Assembly: GCA_017480425.1 (NCBI GenBank) | Contig: JAFVAR010000044.1 | Coordinates: 1 to 38,055 of the forward strand | Direction: 5' to 3' | From: a bacterium | GTDB taxonomy: Bacteria; Cyanobacteriota; Vampirovibrionia; Gastranaerophilales; Gastranaerophilaceae | Length of the DNA: 38,055 nucleotides | In this document: in pieces, positions 17,852 to 25,469 of the stretch | Layout of the letters: every line of letters begins with the position of its first letter | How positions within the stretch are numbered: the first letter of the stretch is position 1 | Notes under the pieces: generated by a model | What the model saw: only the letters and a program-made list of their open reading frames with translations | Database searches by the model: none | What the model was told of the DNA's origin: nothing | Translations under genes and position numbers: made by a program

Positions 17852-17859
17852 ATTTATAC

Positions 17860-19299
17860 CTAATCAAACAATCTGACTTTGTCTGCTATAACAACATCCT
17901 TTACAGGAATACTCAGGGCATATGTTTTTAGCATTGAATCCGAATTTAAATCAATTATTGAATAAGAATTATTTTTCAAATCCGTTACCAGAGCCAATCC
18001 ATCATTATTAATAAGTTTTAAACCATATGAGAATCCGCCGCTTTCAAGAGGTATAGACCCTGCGGTTGAATTATTAGCAAGATTTATTTTCTGCAGTTCA
18101 TTGCCTTGTGCGCCCAAAACATACAACATATTCTTGTAAACAAGCATGGACACAGGTTTATTTGTAACCGTAAATTCACTTACCAAACCCAAAGTATCAT
18201 AATCTATAACCGCAACACGACTTTTAGTCCTGCTGGAAAGATATATTCTGTTACCGGCATAAGCTATAGCTGAAATATTCGGAAAATGACCTATATCTTT
18301 TAGTAAGTATTCATTATCTAATTCTATGGCCCAAACTTCATTATGAAGCTTATCGACATATAACAATTTACCTTCAGATAGTACTATGTGTTCGCAATAA
18401 CCGTTAACTTTGATTTTTTGTATAAGAGACATTGTATTTAAATCAAGAACATATATTGTTGAAGCACTCGGAGATGTAACATAGGCCTTGTTATTCGGAG
18501 CATCAACTAATATTTGCTCTGGGTTTGAACCTAAGCTGACTTGTTTAATAAAGCGCGAATCCGCAACAGAGACGACATCTACAAACGGTCTGTCATATGA
18601 TGTAACCAGTAAGAATTTTCCGTCTTTAACTGCCTTTACATCTATTGGGATAGATTTTTGAGACAGAGAATAGTCAGGAAGATTTTTGCCCGGTTCTACT
18701 ACTTGTATATTTTTAGAAAAATTTGTAGTAACAAAAAGAGTTTTGTTTTTTAATACCGAGATTACAGACTGTTTTTTTATCGGCTCTGAGTGAGTTATGA
18801 AGTCTTCATATGAATCCTTATTTTCAACTTTTATAACATCCTCATTCTTTGTATCAATTTTTAAGTTTCCTATAATTCCTTTTATATTTTCAGGTATTAT
18901 AAGACCGCTCGGAACGAGCATGTCTTGAGGCAATAATGCTGTCCTTATTTCCAATGGCGGTTCTGACATATGAAGAACCGTCCTTTTTCCTGCTCCGTCA
19001 GATAGAACCTTCATCATTACGAAATCGTTATTAAAAATTACAACATCCGGTTCATAACGCAAAGCACAATTTGCAGGATAAGTCTTTTTAATATTCAATG
19101 TTTTAATATCAGAAAACAGGGAAGGATAAAGAGGTAAATACACTGCATTTGAAGGGAATATTATAACTCCGTCAAACCTTATGTCAGCACCAGGAATTTC
19201 ATTTTTTATATATGTCACAACTTCATCAGGAATTTTTGCTGCAAACGAAGAAGTAATTGATAAAATAAATATACTCAATAATATTAATAACTTTCGCAT
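17860..19299 (-). CDS. secreted YncE-like beta-propeller protein
   Basis: This 479-aa exported protein has a signal peptide MRKLLILLSIFILSITSSFA with cleavage near residue 20. An N-terminal region (20-165) of unknown fold is followed by a seven-bladed beta-propeller of the YncE/YVTN type (about 170-470), with repeats such as SIPIDVKAVKDGKFLLVTSY, PEQILVDAPNNKAYVTSPSAS and ISAIAYAGNRIYLSSRTKSR. No catalytic residues are evident; the family mostly serves binding or scaffolding outside the cytoplasm. GGAGATATA precedes the ATG. It is 49 nt after dnaJ and 8 nt before the O-methyltransferase gene, probably cotranscribed with both. Confidence 0.8.
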   Translation of the reverse strand: MRKLLILLSIFILSITSSFAAKIPDEVVTYIKNEIPGADIRFDGVIIFPSNAVYLPLYPSLFSDIKTLNIKKTYPANCALRYEPDVVIFNNDFVMMKVLSDGAGKRTVLHMSEPPLEIRTALLPQDMLVPSGLIIPENIKGIIGNLKIDTKNEDVIKVENKDSYEDFITHSEPIKKQSVISVLKNKTLFVTTNFSKNIQVVEPGKNLPDYSLSQKSIPIDVKAVKDGKFLLVTSYDRPFVDVVSVADSRFIKQVSLGSNPEQILVDAPNNKAYVTSPSASTIYVLDLNTMSLIQKIKVNGYCEHIVLSEGKLLYVDKLHNEVWAIELDNEYLLKDIGHFPNISAIAYAGNRIYLSSRTKSRVAVIDYDTLGLVSEFTVTNKPVSMLVYKNMLYVLGAQGNELQKINLANNSTAGSIPLESGGFSYGLKLINNDGLALVTDLKNNSYSIIDLNSDSMLKTYALSIPVKDVVIADKVRLFD

Positions 19300-19348
19300 T
19301 ATATCTCCAAAGTTGATTTCAATAATACAATTCTAGCACAATTTTTTA

Positions 19349-20473
19349 TTATTTAAAAACTCCCTTTACACGTTCCTTAATAGAGCCTTTTGAATCACGT
19401 ATTTCCCTTATTTGTTCAAGTTTCTGGTATAAAGCCTTCTCTTCGTTTGATATATGAGTAGGAATTTTAACTTCGACTACCACTATGTGATCACCTCTCA
19501 TTGACGGCTTTGATAGGCTTGGAACCCCTGCTCCTTTGATTTTAACAACTTCACCATGCTGGATACCTGCCGGAATCGAAACATTGCGTTCACCGTCAAG
19601 AGTTTTTATATTTATCACATCACCCAATACAGCCTGTGCAGGAGAAACTTCAAGTTTTGTATACACATCAACACCATCTCTTTGATAATAATTTGAAGGA
19701 TTGACATGAATTACTATATATAAATCTCCGGCAATTCCACCGTTAATACCTGCATCACCTTCATGAGAAAGTCTCATTTTTGAACCGTTATCTACCCCTG
19801 CAGGAATCTTTAATTCAACCTTCTTTTCCGTTGTCTTTCTGCCTTCACCTCTACAATCAGGACAAGGATCTGAAATCACCGTTCCTTTTCCGTGACAATG
19901 CGGACAAGTAACTATTTGAGTAAAATGACCTAAAACAGTTCTTGTAGTCTGCTGAATTTGTCCTCTGCCACCGCATGTTTTACATGTTTCAGGCCTAGCT
20001 CCGGATTTTGCACCGGTTCCGTTACAAGTGTGACAAGTTTCCAAGTGATCAATTTTAACTTCTTTTGTCAAACCAAAAACTGCTTCTTCAAATTCTAACG
20101 TTATATCAAGCCTTAAATCATCACCTCTCTGCGGCGCATTTGGGTCCTGACGCCTGCTTCCGCCGCCAAAACCAAAACCTCCAAAGAACGAATTAAAGAT
20201 TTCATCCAAATCACCGAATCCTCCGGCAAACGGACCTTGAGTATTAAAACCTGCATCCCTTAACCCGTCTTCACCAAATCTGTCATACGTTGAACGCTTT
20301 TCATCATCCATTAACGTTTCGTATGCTTTTCCGAGTTCTTTAAACTTTGCCTCCGCTTCCGGTGCCTTATTAACATCCGGATGCCATTTTCGCGCCATTT
20401 TCCTAAAGGCGCTTTTTATCTCATCTTTAGTTGCGTTTTTATCTACGCCTAATATCTCATAATAATCACTCAT
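19349..20473 (-). CDS. dnaJ: chaperone protein DnaJ
   Basis: This 374-aa type I DnaJ has a J domain at 1-70 with HPD at 31-33, a Gly/Phe-rich region (about 72-115), and four CxxCxGxG zinc-finger repeats (CHTCNGTG, CKTCGGRG, CPHCHGKG, CPDCRGEG, about 147-215). The two C-terminal substrate-binding beta domains follow, ending in a short helical tail. DnaJ delivers unfolded clients to DnaK and stimulates its ATPase. It is 35 nt downstream of grpE. No dnaK is present in the window, and no CIRCE-type operator was seen upstream of grpE. Confidence 0.97.
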   Translation of the reverse strand: MSDYYEILGVDKNATKDEIKSAFRKMARKWHPDVNKAPEAEAKFKELGKAYETLMDDEKRSTYDRFGEDGLRDAGFNTQGPFAGGFGDLDEIFNSFFGGFGFGGGSRRQDPNAPQRGDDLRLDITLEFEEAVFGLTKEVKIDHLETCHTCNGTGAKSGARPETCKTCGGRGQIQQTTRTVLGHFTQIVTCPHCHGKGTVISDPCPDCRGEGRKTTEKKVELKIPAGVDNGSKMRLSHEGDAGINGGIAGDLYIVIHVNPSNYYQRDGVDVYTKLEVSPAQAVLGDVINIKTLDGERNVSIPAGIQHGEVVKIKGAGVPSLSKPSMRGDHIVVVEVKIPTHISNEEKALYQKLEQIREIRDSKGSIKERVKGVFK

Positions 20474-20508
20474 TTTTAATCTTTTTCTGTTCCTATTTAT
20501 ATTCCAAT

Positions 20509-21114
20509 TTAATTTTCAGCAGTAGCTACGTTTACTAACGTCGGTCTTAAAACTTTATCCCCAAGTTTATATCCTTTTTGAAGTTCCGCAATTATTGTAT
20601 TTTCTTCCTTTTCCGAAGTCGGTGTCTGCATAACAGCCTCGTGGAAGTTTGGGTCAAACATTTCTCCTTCCGCTTTAATCGTCTCCAGACCTGCTTTTGC
20701 CAATGCATCCGTAAAATTCTTATATGCCAAATTATAACATTCTTTTACCTTTTCGCAATCATCAACTGTTTCTATTGCCTTAAGACCTCTTTCAAAATTA
20801 TCAATAACTTCAAGCATTTTTTTTAGTGTAGATTCAGCGCCATATTTTAAAAGAGCCTCACGCTCCTGTTCGTTACGTTTTCTATAATTATCAAAATCTG
20901 CAGCTAATCTGATATATTGATTGTTAAGCTGCTCATATTTCTCCTGTAACGGATTGACCTCTTGCTCAGATTCTTGTGTTTCTGTACTTTCAGAAGAATC
21001 ATCCGTTTCGCATTCCGATACTTCTAAGTCATCCTCAGGTATTTCTTCTGCTTTAACCTCTAATTCTTTTTCTTCTTTACTATTTTCGGCTGGTTTTTTG
21101 AATGGATTTTCCAT
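20509..21114 (-). CDS. grpE: nucleotide exchange factor GrpE
   Basis: The ATG at 21114 is chosen because AAGGGAG lies 7 nt before it; an upstream in-frame ATG at 21144 has no site. The protein is then 201 aa. Residues 1-55 are an acidic, disordered N-terminus. A long dimerising helix (about 55-120, EKYEQLNNQYIRLAADFDNYRKR) leads to the four-helix bundle, and the C-terminal beta domain carries EGEMFDPNFHEAVMQ and GYKLGDKVLRPTLVNVA, the GrpE signature. It releases ADP from DnaK and may act as a thermosensor. It heads a minus-strand run with dnaJ. Confidence 0.95.
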   Translation of the reverse strand: MENPFKKPAENSKEEKELEVKAEEIPEDDLEVSECETDDSSESTETQESEQEVNPLQEKYEQLNNQYIRLAADFDNYRKRNEQEREALLKYGAESTLKKMLEVIDNFERGLKAIETVDDCEKVKECYNLAYKNFTDALAKAGLETIKAEGEMFDPNFHEAVMQTPTSEKEENTIIAELQKGYKLGDKVLRPTLVNVATAEN

Positions 21115-21267
21115 GATTATCTCCCTTACTAACATTATATACAATAATTATAGGTTATCAAATTAAATAACTCGGGAATTTTTATTTTTTTTTAACATTT
21201 TACATTTTAGTAAGATAACAAATTTTATTTTCATGAGTTTTATAAACTATATACAAGGAGACGGCGC

Positions 21268-22986
21268 ATGGAAATTTTATCCTTCAAACCTAAATTAAAT
21301 ATTATTTCAAAACCCAATTACAACCCCGCATTTAAATCCAATCCACAAAAGACAGAAATACTAAAAGCCGCAGGAATCAAAGATCAATTGGAGCTTAGTA
21401 ATAAAATTAAAGAGCAATTATCCGATGATAAAAAATGTAGAATTTTTATGGGGCTTGCCCTTGCCGGTATATCAGCATTAACAGAAATCATTGCAAACTC
21501 AGAAGAAAATACCGAAAATATAATTGAATCAATCAAATCTGCCATTACTAAAATTGTACCTATAAATATGCAAAAAGAGACTGTTCTAAATGCAGAAGAA
21601 ACAAAAGCTGATAAGCCTATATATACAAAAGAAAAGCTAAAAAGCATTATTACAGAGAAAGTTTTACAGAAAAAATCACAAAAAAGTATTGCAGATGAGC
21701 TCGGAATTAGCCAAACAACCGTGAGTAAAATTGTAAAAGAACTGGGGGTTACAAAACCTACCAATGCACGATTAAATTTATTTATAAAGGAAAATCCTCA
21801 AAGAGCTAAAAATATAAGAAATTTAAAAAATTATCCTCAACTGTTAGAAAAATATAAAGATATGCTAACTCGTGCCGCATTTAATAAAAATAGCGCTCAA
21901 GACCATATGCTGCTTGATGGTTTTGAAAAGCTTCTGGAAACAATATCAAAACCGGATGAAATCAAATACCACGCTTCATACTTTGATGCCCTAAATAACA
22001 AATACATTAATGACATAGATACTATCAGCATTAATTTCATTAATAATATTGCGGCAAACGGCTCAGAGATGGAGTTTGCTGTTCTTTTGAACAATGAACG
22101 CATAACATCTGATGAATTAAAACGCTGGTTAAATTTTCCAAAACTCAATGTATCAGAATTTATGCAGCTGAGAGAGTTAGATAATGATACAATAAGAAAA
22201 ATTGAAAATCTTAAAGCAGATAATATTATAACAACATTTACAATTGATAAAGATGATGTCGGCAACAATCCATACAAATTCAAATATGTACTCAGATATC
22301 CCGAAAATTTTAGTGCCGCCGATAAATTAAAAAGCATCAAGAAATTCCATGAAGCATTATACGGAGAAGTCTCTCTAAACGGAGAAAACGCTGAATATGA
22401 TAAAAATAACATTCTTGAAGAACTTATGACACGCAACAGAAAAGACTTTTTACTTCTCCCGACTTACAATATTGCAAGATACCTGAATCCAGCTGCAATG
22501 GCAAAATTCGGATACAAAGAACCTGATATAATAAAATTGACATACAATTCAAAAGAATACTTAGAGCTAAAGAATGCAATTGCAAAAGTTCTTGCAGTAG
22601 CAGATAACAGCCCCAATTTTCAAGAGCTTTTGGACACAATAAACGACTCGTCTCTATATAACAATCTTATGGACAGCAGACACGCCAGAACAAGATTTAT
22701 AGGAAGAATGGTACTTACAGATAAATTTAACGGAGAACTCGCAAAATCTTGTAAAAAACAAATTATCTTCCTGGAAAAAGTCATAAACTCAACTCTTGAC
22801 GGAGACACAGAAATTTATGTATACAGACCACAAAAAGGTCCGGCTCCTAAATTTTATCTTATACGTTCACCACTGGGAAAACACGTTAGAGTAACTATAA
22901 ATGATAAAGGAAAAATCCATACACTTTTTGAACAAGTTAAAGTTTCGAAAGATGAAACCCTGCCCGAGTACGATATGGAAGACTAG
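21268..22986 (+). CDS. hypothetical protein with N-terminal AFKS tag and HTH-like segment
   Basis: I do not recognise the family of this 572-aa protein. It starts MEILSFKPKL and carries PAFKSNP at 20-26, matching the F-x-(G/S/A) tag seen in other hypotheticals here. A helix-turn-helix-like segment lies at about 135-162 (SIADELGISQTTVSKIVKEL), very similar to Sigma-70 region 4 or IS/MarR-type HTHs, implying DNA binding. The long Lys/Asn-rich helical region that follows has no recognised motif. A short C-terminal beta segment (IYVYRPQKGPAPKFYLI) ends the protein. AAGGAG with a 7-nt spacing supports the start. The GAGTTTTATAAA box lies at 21235-21246. The combination of a putative tag with an HTH is puzzling for an exported protein. 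Confidence 0.75.
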   Translation: MEILSFKPKLNIISKPNYNPAFKSNPQKTEILKAAGIKDQLELSNKIKEQLSDDKKCRIFMGLALAGISALTEIIANSEENTENIIESIKSAITKIVPINMQKETVLNAEETKADKPIYTKEKLKSIITEKVLQKKSQKSIADELGISQTTVSKIVKELGVTKPTNARLNLFIKENPQRAKNIRNLKNYPQLLEKYKDMLTRAAFNKNSAQDHMLLDGFEKLLETISKPDEIKYHASYFDALNNKYINDIDTISINFINNIAANGSEMEFAVLLNNERITSDELKRWLNFPKLNVSEFMQLRELDNDTIRKIENLKADNIITTFTIDKDDVGNNPYKFKYVLRYPENFSAADKLKSIKKFHEALYGEVSLNGENAEYDKNNILEELMTRNRKDFLLLPTYNIARYLNPAAMAKFGYKEPDIIKLTYNSKEYLELKNAIAKVLAVADNSPNFQELLDTINDSSLYNNLMDSRHARTRFIGRMVLTDKFNGELAKSCKKQIIFLEKVINSTLDGDTEIYVYRPQKGPAPKFYLIRSPLGKHVRVTINDKGKIHTLFEQVKVSKDETLPEYDMED

Positions 22987-23475
22987 ATTTCAACACAACA
23001 CAGTTATTCAAAGGATAACTAAGTGTAACGTTACTCTAAATGGGCAAAACTCAATGATGTAAGTTATTGCCGTTTTAGCTTCCGAATGCTAAATACACAA
23101 AAAGCTTGTAGTAAAAACTACAAGCCAATATGTTCTTTTCTTTTTTGCTTACTTTTTTCTTTACTAAAAAGAAAAAAGTAGGGCGGCGGTAAGGGGAATT
23201 GTCTTGGATTTGCTCCACGCTCAGAAAGTTTCGCAATTGAACCTTTGGTTCAAGTTTGCTCAATTTCCTCGCTATCCGGACTAACTCACTTTGTTCGTGT
23301 CGTCCGTCCGCAAATCCGCTGTCTTGTTCGGTAGCGTTTAACGGCAATTCCGTGTTTTGCTTTCTGTGCTAATCGCACATTCAGCAAAAGCACTCCAGCC
23401 TCAGCTCGCTCACGCTGAACCCTAGCAAAGCTATCGCTTTGCAGGGGTTCTTCAAATACTTCATTACACGACTGA

Positions 23476-23514
23476 CCAATAAAAAAGACACGGCAAGCGT
23501 GTCTTTTTTATTGG
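23476..23514. terminator. 17-bp perfect hairpin, bidirectional terminator-like
   Basis: Arms 23476-23492 and 23498-23514 pair perfectly around a 5-nt GCAAG loop; the outer stem is a run of A paired with T, so both strands present GACACG-type stems followed by T6. It sits immediately beside the 14-bp tRNA-Glu 3'-end fragment at 23512-23525. Confidence 0.75.
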
Positions 23515-23615
23515 CGGCGGTAAGGACTCTGCCGAAGAAAATCCGAACCGTTGAGGATTTTCTGAGAGGGGCGAACCCCACATCACGTAAGTGATAGCGG
23601 GTTCAATTCCCCATA

Positions 23616-23641
23616 ACAAAAAAGCCCTCAAAAGAGGACTT
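23616..23641 (-). terminator. terminator of tRNA-Glu
   Basis: On the minus strand AAGTCCTC pairs with GAGGGCTT (one G-U pair) around a TTTT loop and is followed by T6. It begins 4 nt after the tRNA CCA end and is a convincing intrinsic terminator. Confidence 0.85.
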
Positions 23642-23645
23642 AAAT

Positions 23646-23720
23646 TGGCGGCGGTAAGGGGAATTGAACCCCTGTTTGGAGAATGAGAATCTCCCGTCCT
23701 AACCACTAGACGATACCGCT
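23646..23720 (-). tRNA. tRNA-Glu, anticodon CUC
   Basis: The 75-nt cloverleaf has D stem GTC/GAC, anticodon stem GGAGA/TCTCC with loop TTCTCAT (anticodon CTC), a 4-nt variable loop, T arm AGGGG-TTCAATT-CCCCT and an encoded CCA. The U11-A24 pair, U13-G22 and the missing base 47 are the known tRNA-Glu identity elements. The acceptor stem AGCGGTA/TACCGCC pairs at six of seven positions; the first pair is an unusual A1-C72 mismatch. The CUC anticodon reads only GAG, so another tRNA-Glu(UUC) must exist elsewhere. An 8-bp inverted repeat (23732-23739 with 23749-23756) lies just upstream. Confidence 0.88.
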
Positions 23721-23797
23721 ACGTGGCTATATAGAATTTTACTACCCTAAATTCTAAATTACAAGTTTTGTTCCCAAAATTTATTTAAATACTCAAA

Positions 23798-23821
23798 CCC
23801 GCTCTCTTATTTGAGAGCGGG
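23798..23821 (-). terminator. terminator after the NAGPA-like gene
   Basis: A perfect 9-bp GC-rich stem CCCGCTCTC/GAGAGCGGG with a 6-nt loop lies 43 nt past the stop of the minus-strand glycosidase gene, followed on that strand by GTTTGAGTATTT. The U-tract is weak, but the position and stem support termination. Confidence 0.65.
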
Positions 23822-23863
23822 CAGATCATTTAGTTCCGTGGGGTTAGGAAATAAATGTCAAAA

Positions 23864-25084
23864 TTATGATACTTTGCGCACCATCAAAGTATGCGACAAA
23901 GGAATTCCGCCTTGAACTGCCGGTTTATTTACGACTTGCCCGTTAACAAACATAACTGTCGAACCCCCTCCGTCAAGATTCATTGCATTTATGCATCCTA
24001 ATTCTTTCATCAACACAGCAAGTTCATTCAATGTTAAACCTATTGAAGCGCCTTCTCTGCCGTCTGCAGTTAACATTATTAAGTTTCCGTCTCTGGTGTA
24101 GCCTATTGCAGTCCTTGGATTCCTGCCTCCTATTGCAGTTAGCTTCTGTTCTGTCATATCAACATAAATTTCGCCGTTCTTTACAAGATACGGGCCGCCG
24201 CTTATTATGTGATTTACACCTTTCCACTCCGGATTTATATTTAAATCCAAAGTGAGATGTTTTGCTCCTGCAATTGTTTTTAACTTACTTTCCGGTCCCA
24301 CCAAAACAAAACCGTTATGCGGAATCACAGAACTTTCATAACTTGTTTTTACAATCTTTCCGTCCGCTACCACTATTTGCATTCCGTACTTAGGAGAATC
24401 CGGAGAAGATACACCCCAATCCGGCGTATAAGCAATTGTATGGACAGAAAGCATTCTGGGTTGATTGACATTATCAATTTTTAACCCTCCTATATTTGTT
24501 TTTACTTCAGCTCTTAATTGAACTCTTGCCATTTCATAGCCGTTATCAAAAATTCCCATCGCCACACGGTCATATATCGGACCCGTATAAACTTTTTTGT
24601 TTATCATCAATGTTCCGAGAGGGGTTCCGGTTTGCGGCTTAAAATATCCGCCATTTATAGCTACTATTGCATTTTCTCTATCCGCAATATTTGTTATTTT
24701 GCTTCTTGATGCTAACGTTTTTGATGCAATAGCGGGCTCAATTTCCAAGCTGTCATTAACATTTCTTGAAATTTCTACAATATTTATTCTTACCGGTTTT
24801 TGACCATAGTATTTTGTCATCCTTACATGTTTTACACCTTTCTCTACTTCTGCTACACTCTGATTTTTGTATTTACTCAAAATCTCTTGTTCAAAAATTT
24901 GTTCCTGAATTTTTTGTCGGTCTCTTAAATAATTAATTGTCGGAGAAAGTCCCGTTACACCTGTTATATCTTTTGCTGAAATCCATAAATTCTGAGTGAA
25001 TAAAAGACAAATTGCAATACCTATTCCTGCCGCACTCGTTGCAGCTTTTTCATATCGGGGTCTCTGTAGAATTAACGTATCCAT
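23864..25084 (-). CDS. NAGPA-family phosphodiester glycosidase (membrane-anchored)
   Basis: This 406-aa protein has one N-terminal transmembrane segment (about 16-34), so its catalytic domain is periplasmic or external. The C-terminal 280 residues match the phosphodiester glycosidase (NAGPA, formerly DUF2233) family: AIVAINGGYFKPQTGTPLG, ISGGPYLVKNGEI, GRNPRTAIGYTRDGNLIMLTADGR, the substrate loop GASIGLTLNELAVLMKELG, and CINAMNLDGGGSTVMFVNGQVV with the conserved Asp and GGGS. Family members remove GlcNAc from phosphodiester links or act in exopolysaccharide metabolism; the exact substrate here is unknown. GGTGAAA precedes the ATG. A strong sigma-70 promoter at 25262-25290 implies a leader RNA of about 170 nt. 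Confidence 0.87.
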   Translation of the reverse strand: MDTLILQRPRYEKAATSAAGIGIAICLLFTQNLWISAKDITGVTGLSPTINYLRDRQKIQEQIFEQEILSKYKNQSVAEVEKGVKHVRMTKYYGQKPVRINIVEISRNVNDSLEIEPAIASKTLASRSKITNIADRENAIVAINGGYFKPQTGTPLGTLMINKKVYTGPIYDRVAMGIFDNGYEMARVQLRAEVKTNIGGLKIDNVNQPRMLSVHTIAYTPDWGVSSPDSPKYGMQIVVADGKIVKTSYESSVIPHNGFVLVGPESKLKTIAGAKHLTLDLNINPEWKGVNHIISGGPYLVKNGEIYVDMTEQKLTAIGGRNPRTAIGYTRDGNLIMLTADGREGASIGLTLNELAVLMKELGCINAMNLDGGGSTVMFVNGQVVNKPAVQGGIPLSHTLMVRKVS

Positions 25085-25261
25085 TGTTTTTCACCACTTA
25101 TTTTTAGTGACCGGATACCTTTTTGTTTAAAGAGTGGTGTGGGGTTAGTAACACTCTGGCATTTTTAGGTTTTTATATTTTGCAGCTAAAAGCCCTATTA
25201 ATACTCCTATTTAGACTTTTTGTTTAGAGACTCTCTATTGAATATACCTGCCTCTACTATA

Positions 25262-25290
25262 ATTATACCATACACTTAATCAGTTTTCAA
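25262..25290 (-). promoter_or_regulatory. sigma-70 promoter of the NAGPA-like gene
   Basis: On the minus strand TTGAAA (25285-25290) and TATAAT (25262-25267) are separated by exactly 17 nt. The predicted start is near 25255, giving a leader of about 170 nt. The rest of the 385-nt intergenic region holds inverted repeats in that leader (CACCACT pairing with AGTGGTG near 25091-25136) and no gene. Confidence 0.8.
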
Positions 25291-25469
25291 GTGGTCTTTG
25301 AATTAAATATAATAATACTTTTGGACTATTTTTAAAATGGTACTTTTTACACTTAATAATTTTTTTGTTGATATTACTGTGTTTATATCACAATGCACTT
25401 ATACAATTCTTATATTTCAAAACTTTTACGTATTTTGCAATTGTTGTTATTTTGTTTAAAATATATTAT

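Larger units (their letters stand above)
23075..23645. repeat. hairpin-rich intergenic cassette with tRNA-Glu 3'-end fragments
   Basis: The 659 nt between the HTH protein gene (stop 22986) and tRNA-Glu hold no credible gene. The base composition is visibly more GC-rich than the surroundings from about 23180. It holds many perfect hairpins: 23104-23125 (9 bp), 23151-23179 (12 bp), 23225-23241 (7 bp), 23476-23514 (17 bp) and smaller ones at 23535-23595. Copies of the tRNA-Glu 3' end occur at 23182-23201 (20 bp exact) and 23512-23525 (14 bp exact). It looks like a dispersed intergenic repeat or the residue of repeated recombination at the tRNA. The open frames inside are considered spurious. Confidence 0.55.

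Noticed and set aside
18777..18784. Minus-strand GCCGATAA inside the beta-propeller gene
   Set aside because: No -35 element at the right spacing, and no start codon suitably placed downstream.
22318..22325. GCCGATAA as a third sigma-28 -10 box
   Set aside because: It is inside a coding region and lacks TAAA at the right distance upstream.
23075..23347. Minus-strand ORF of 90 codons
   Set aside because: It runs through hairpins and the tRNA-Glu 3'-end fragment, has no ribosome site and shows repeat-derived composition (Arg/Pro/Phe/Lys runs); judged spurious.
23182..23666. A mobile element bounded by 20-bp tRNA-Glu repeats
   Set aside because: The direct repeats flank only about 445 nt without integrase or any gene, so only a remnant or repeat module can be claimed.
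23381..23706. Two overlapping minus-strand ORFs (23381-23581 and 23464-23706)
   Set aside because: They cross the terminator hairpin and the tRNA-Glu gene, read the tRNA sequence as protein and have no start signals.
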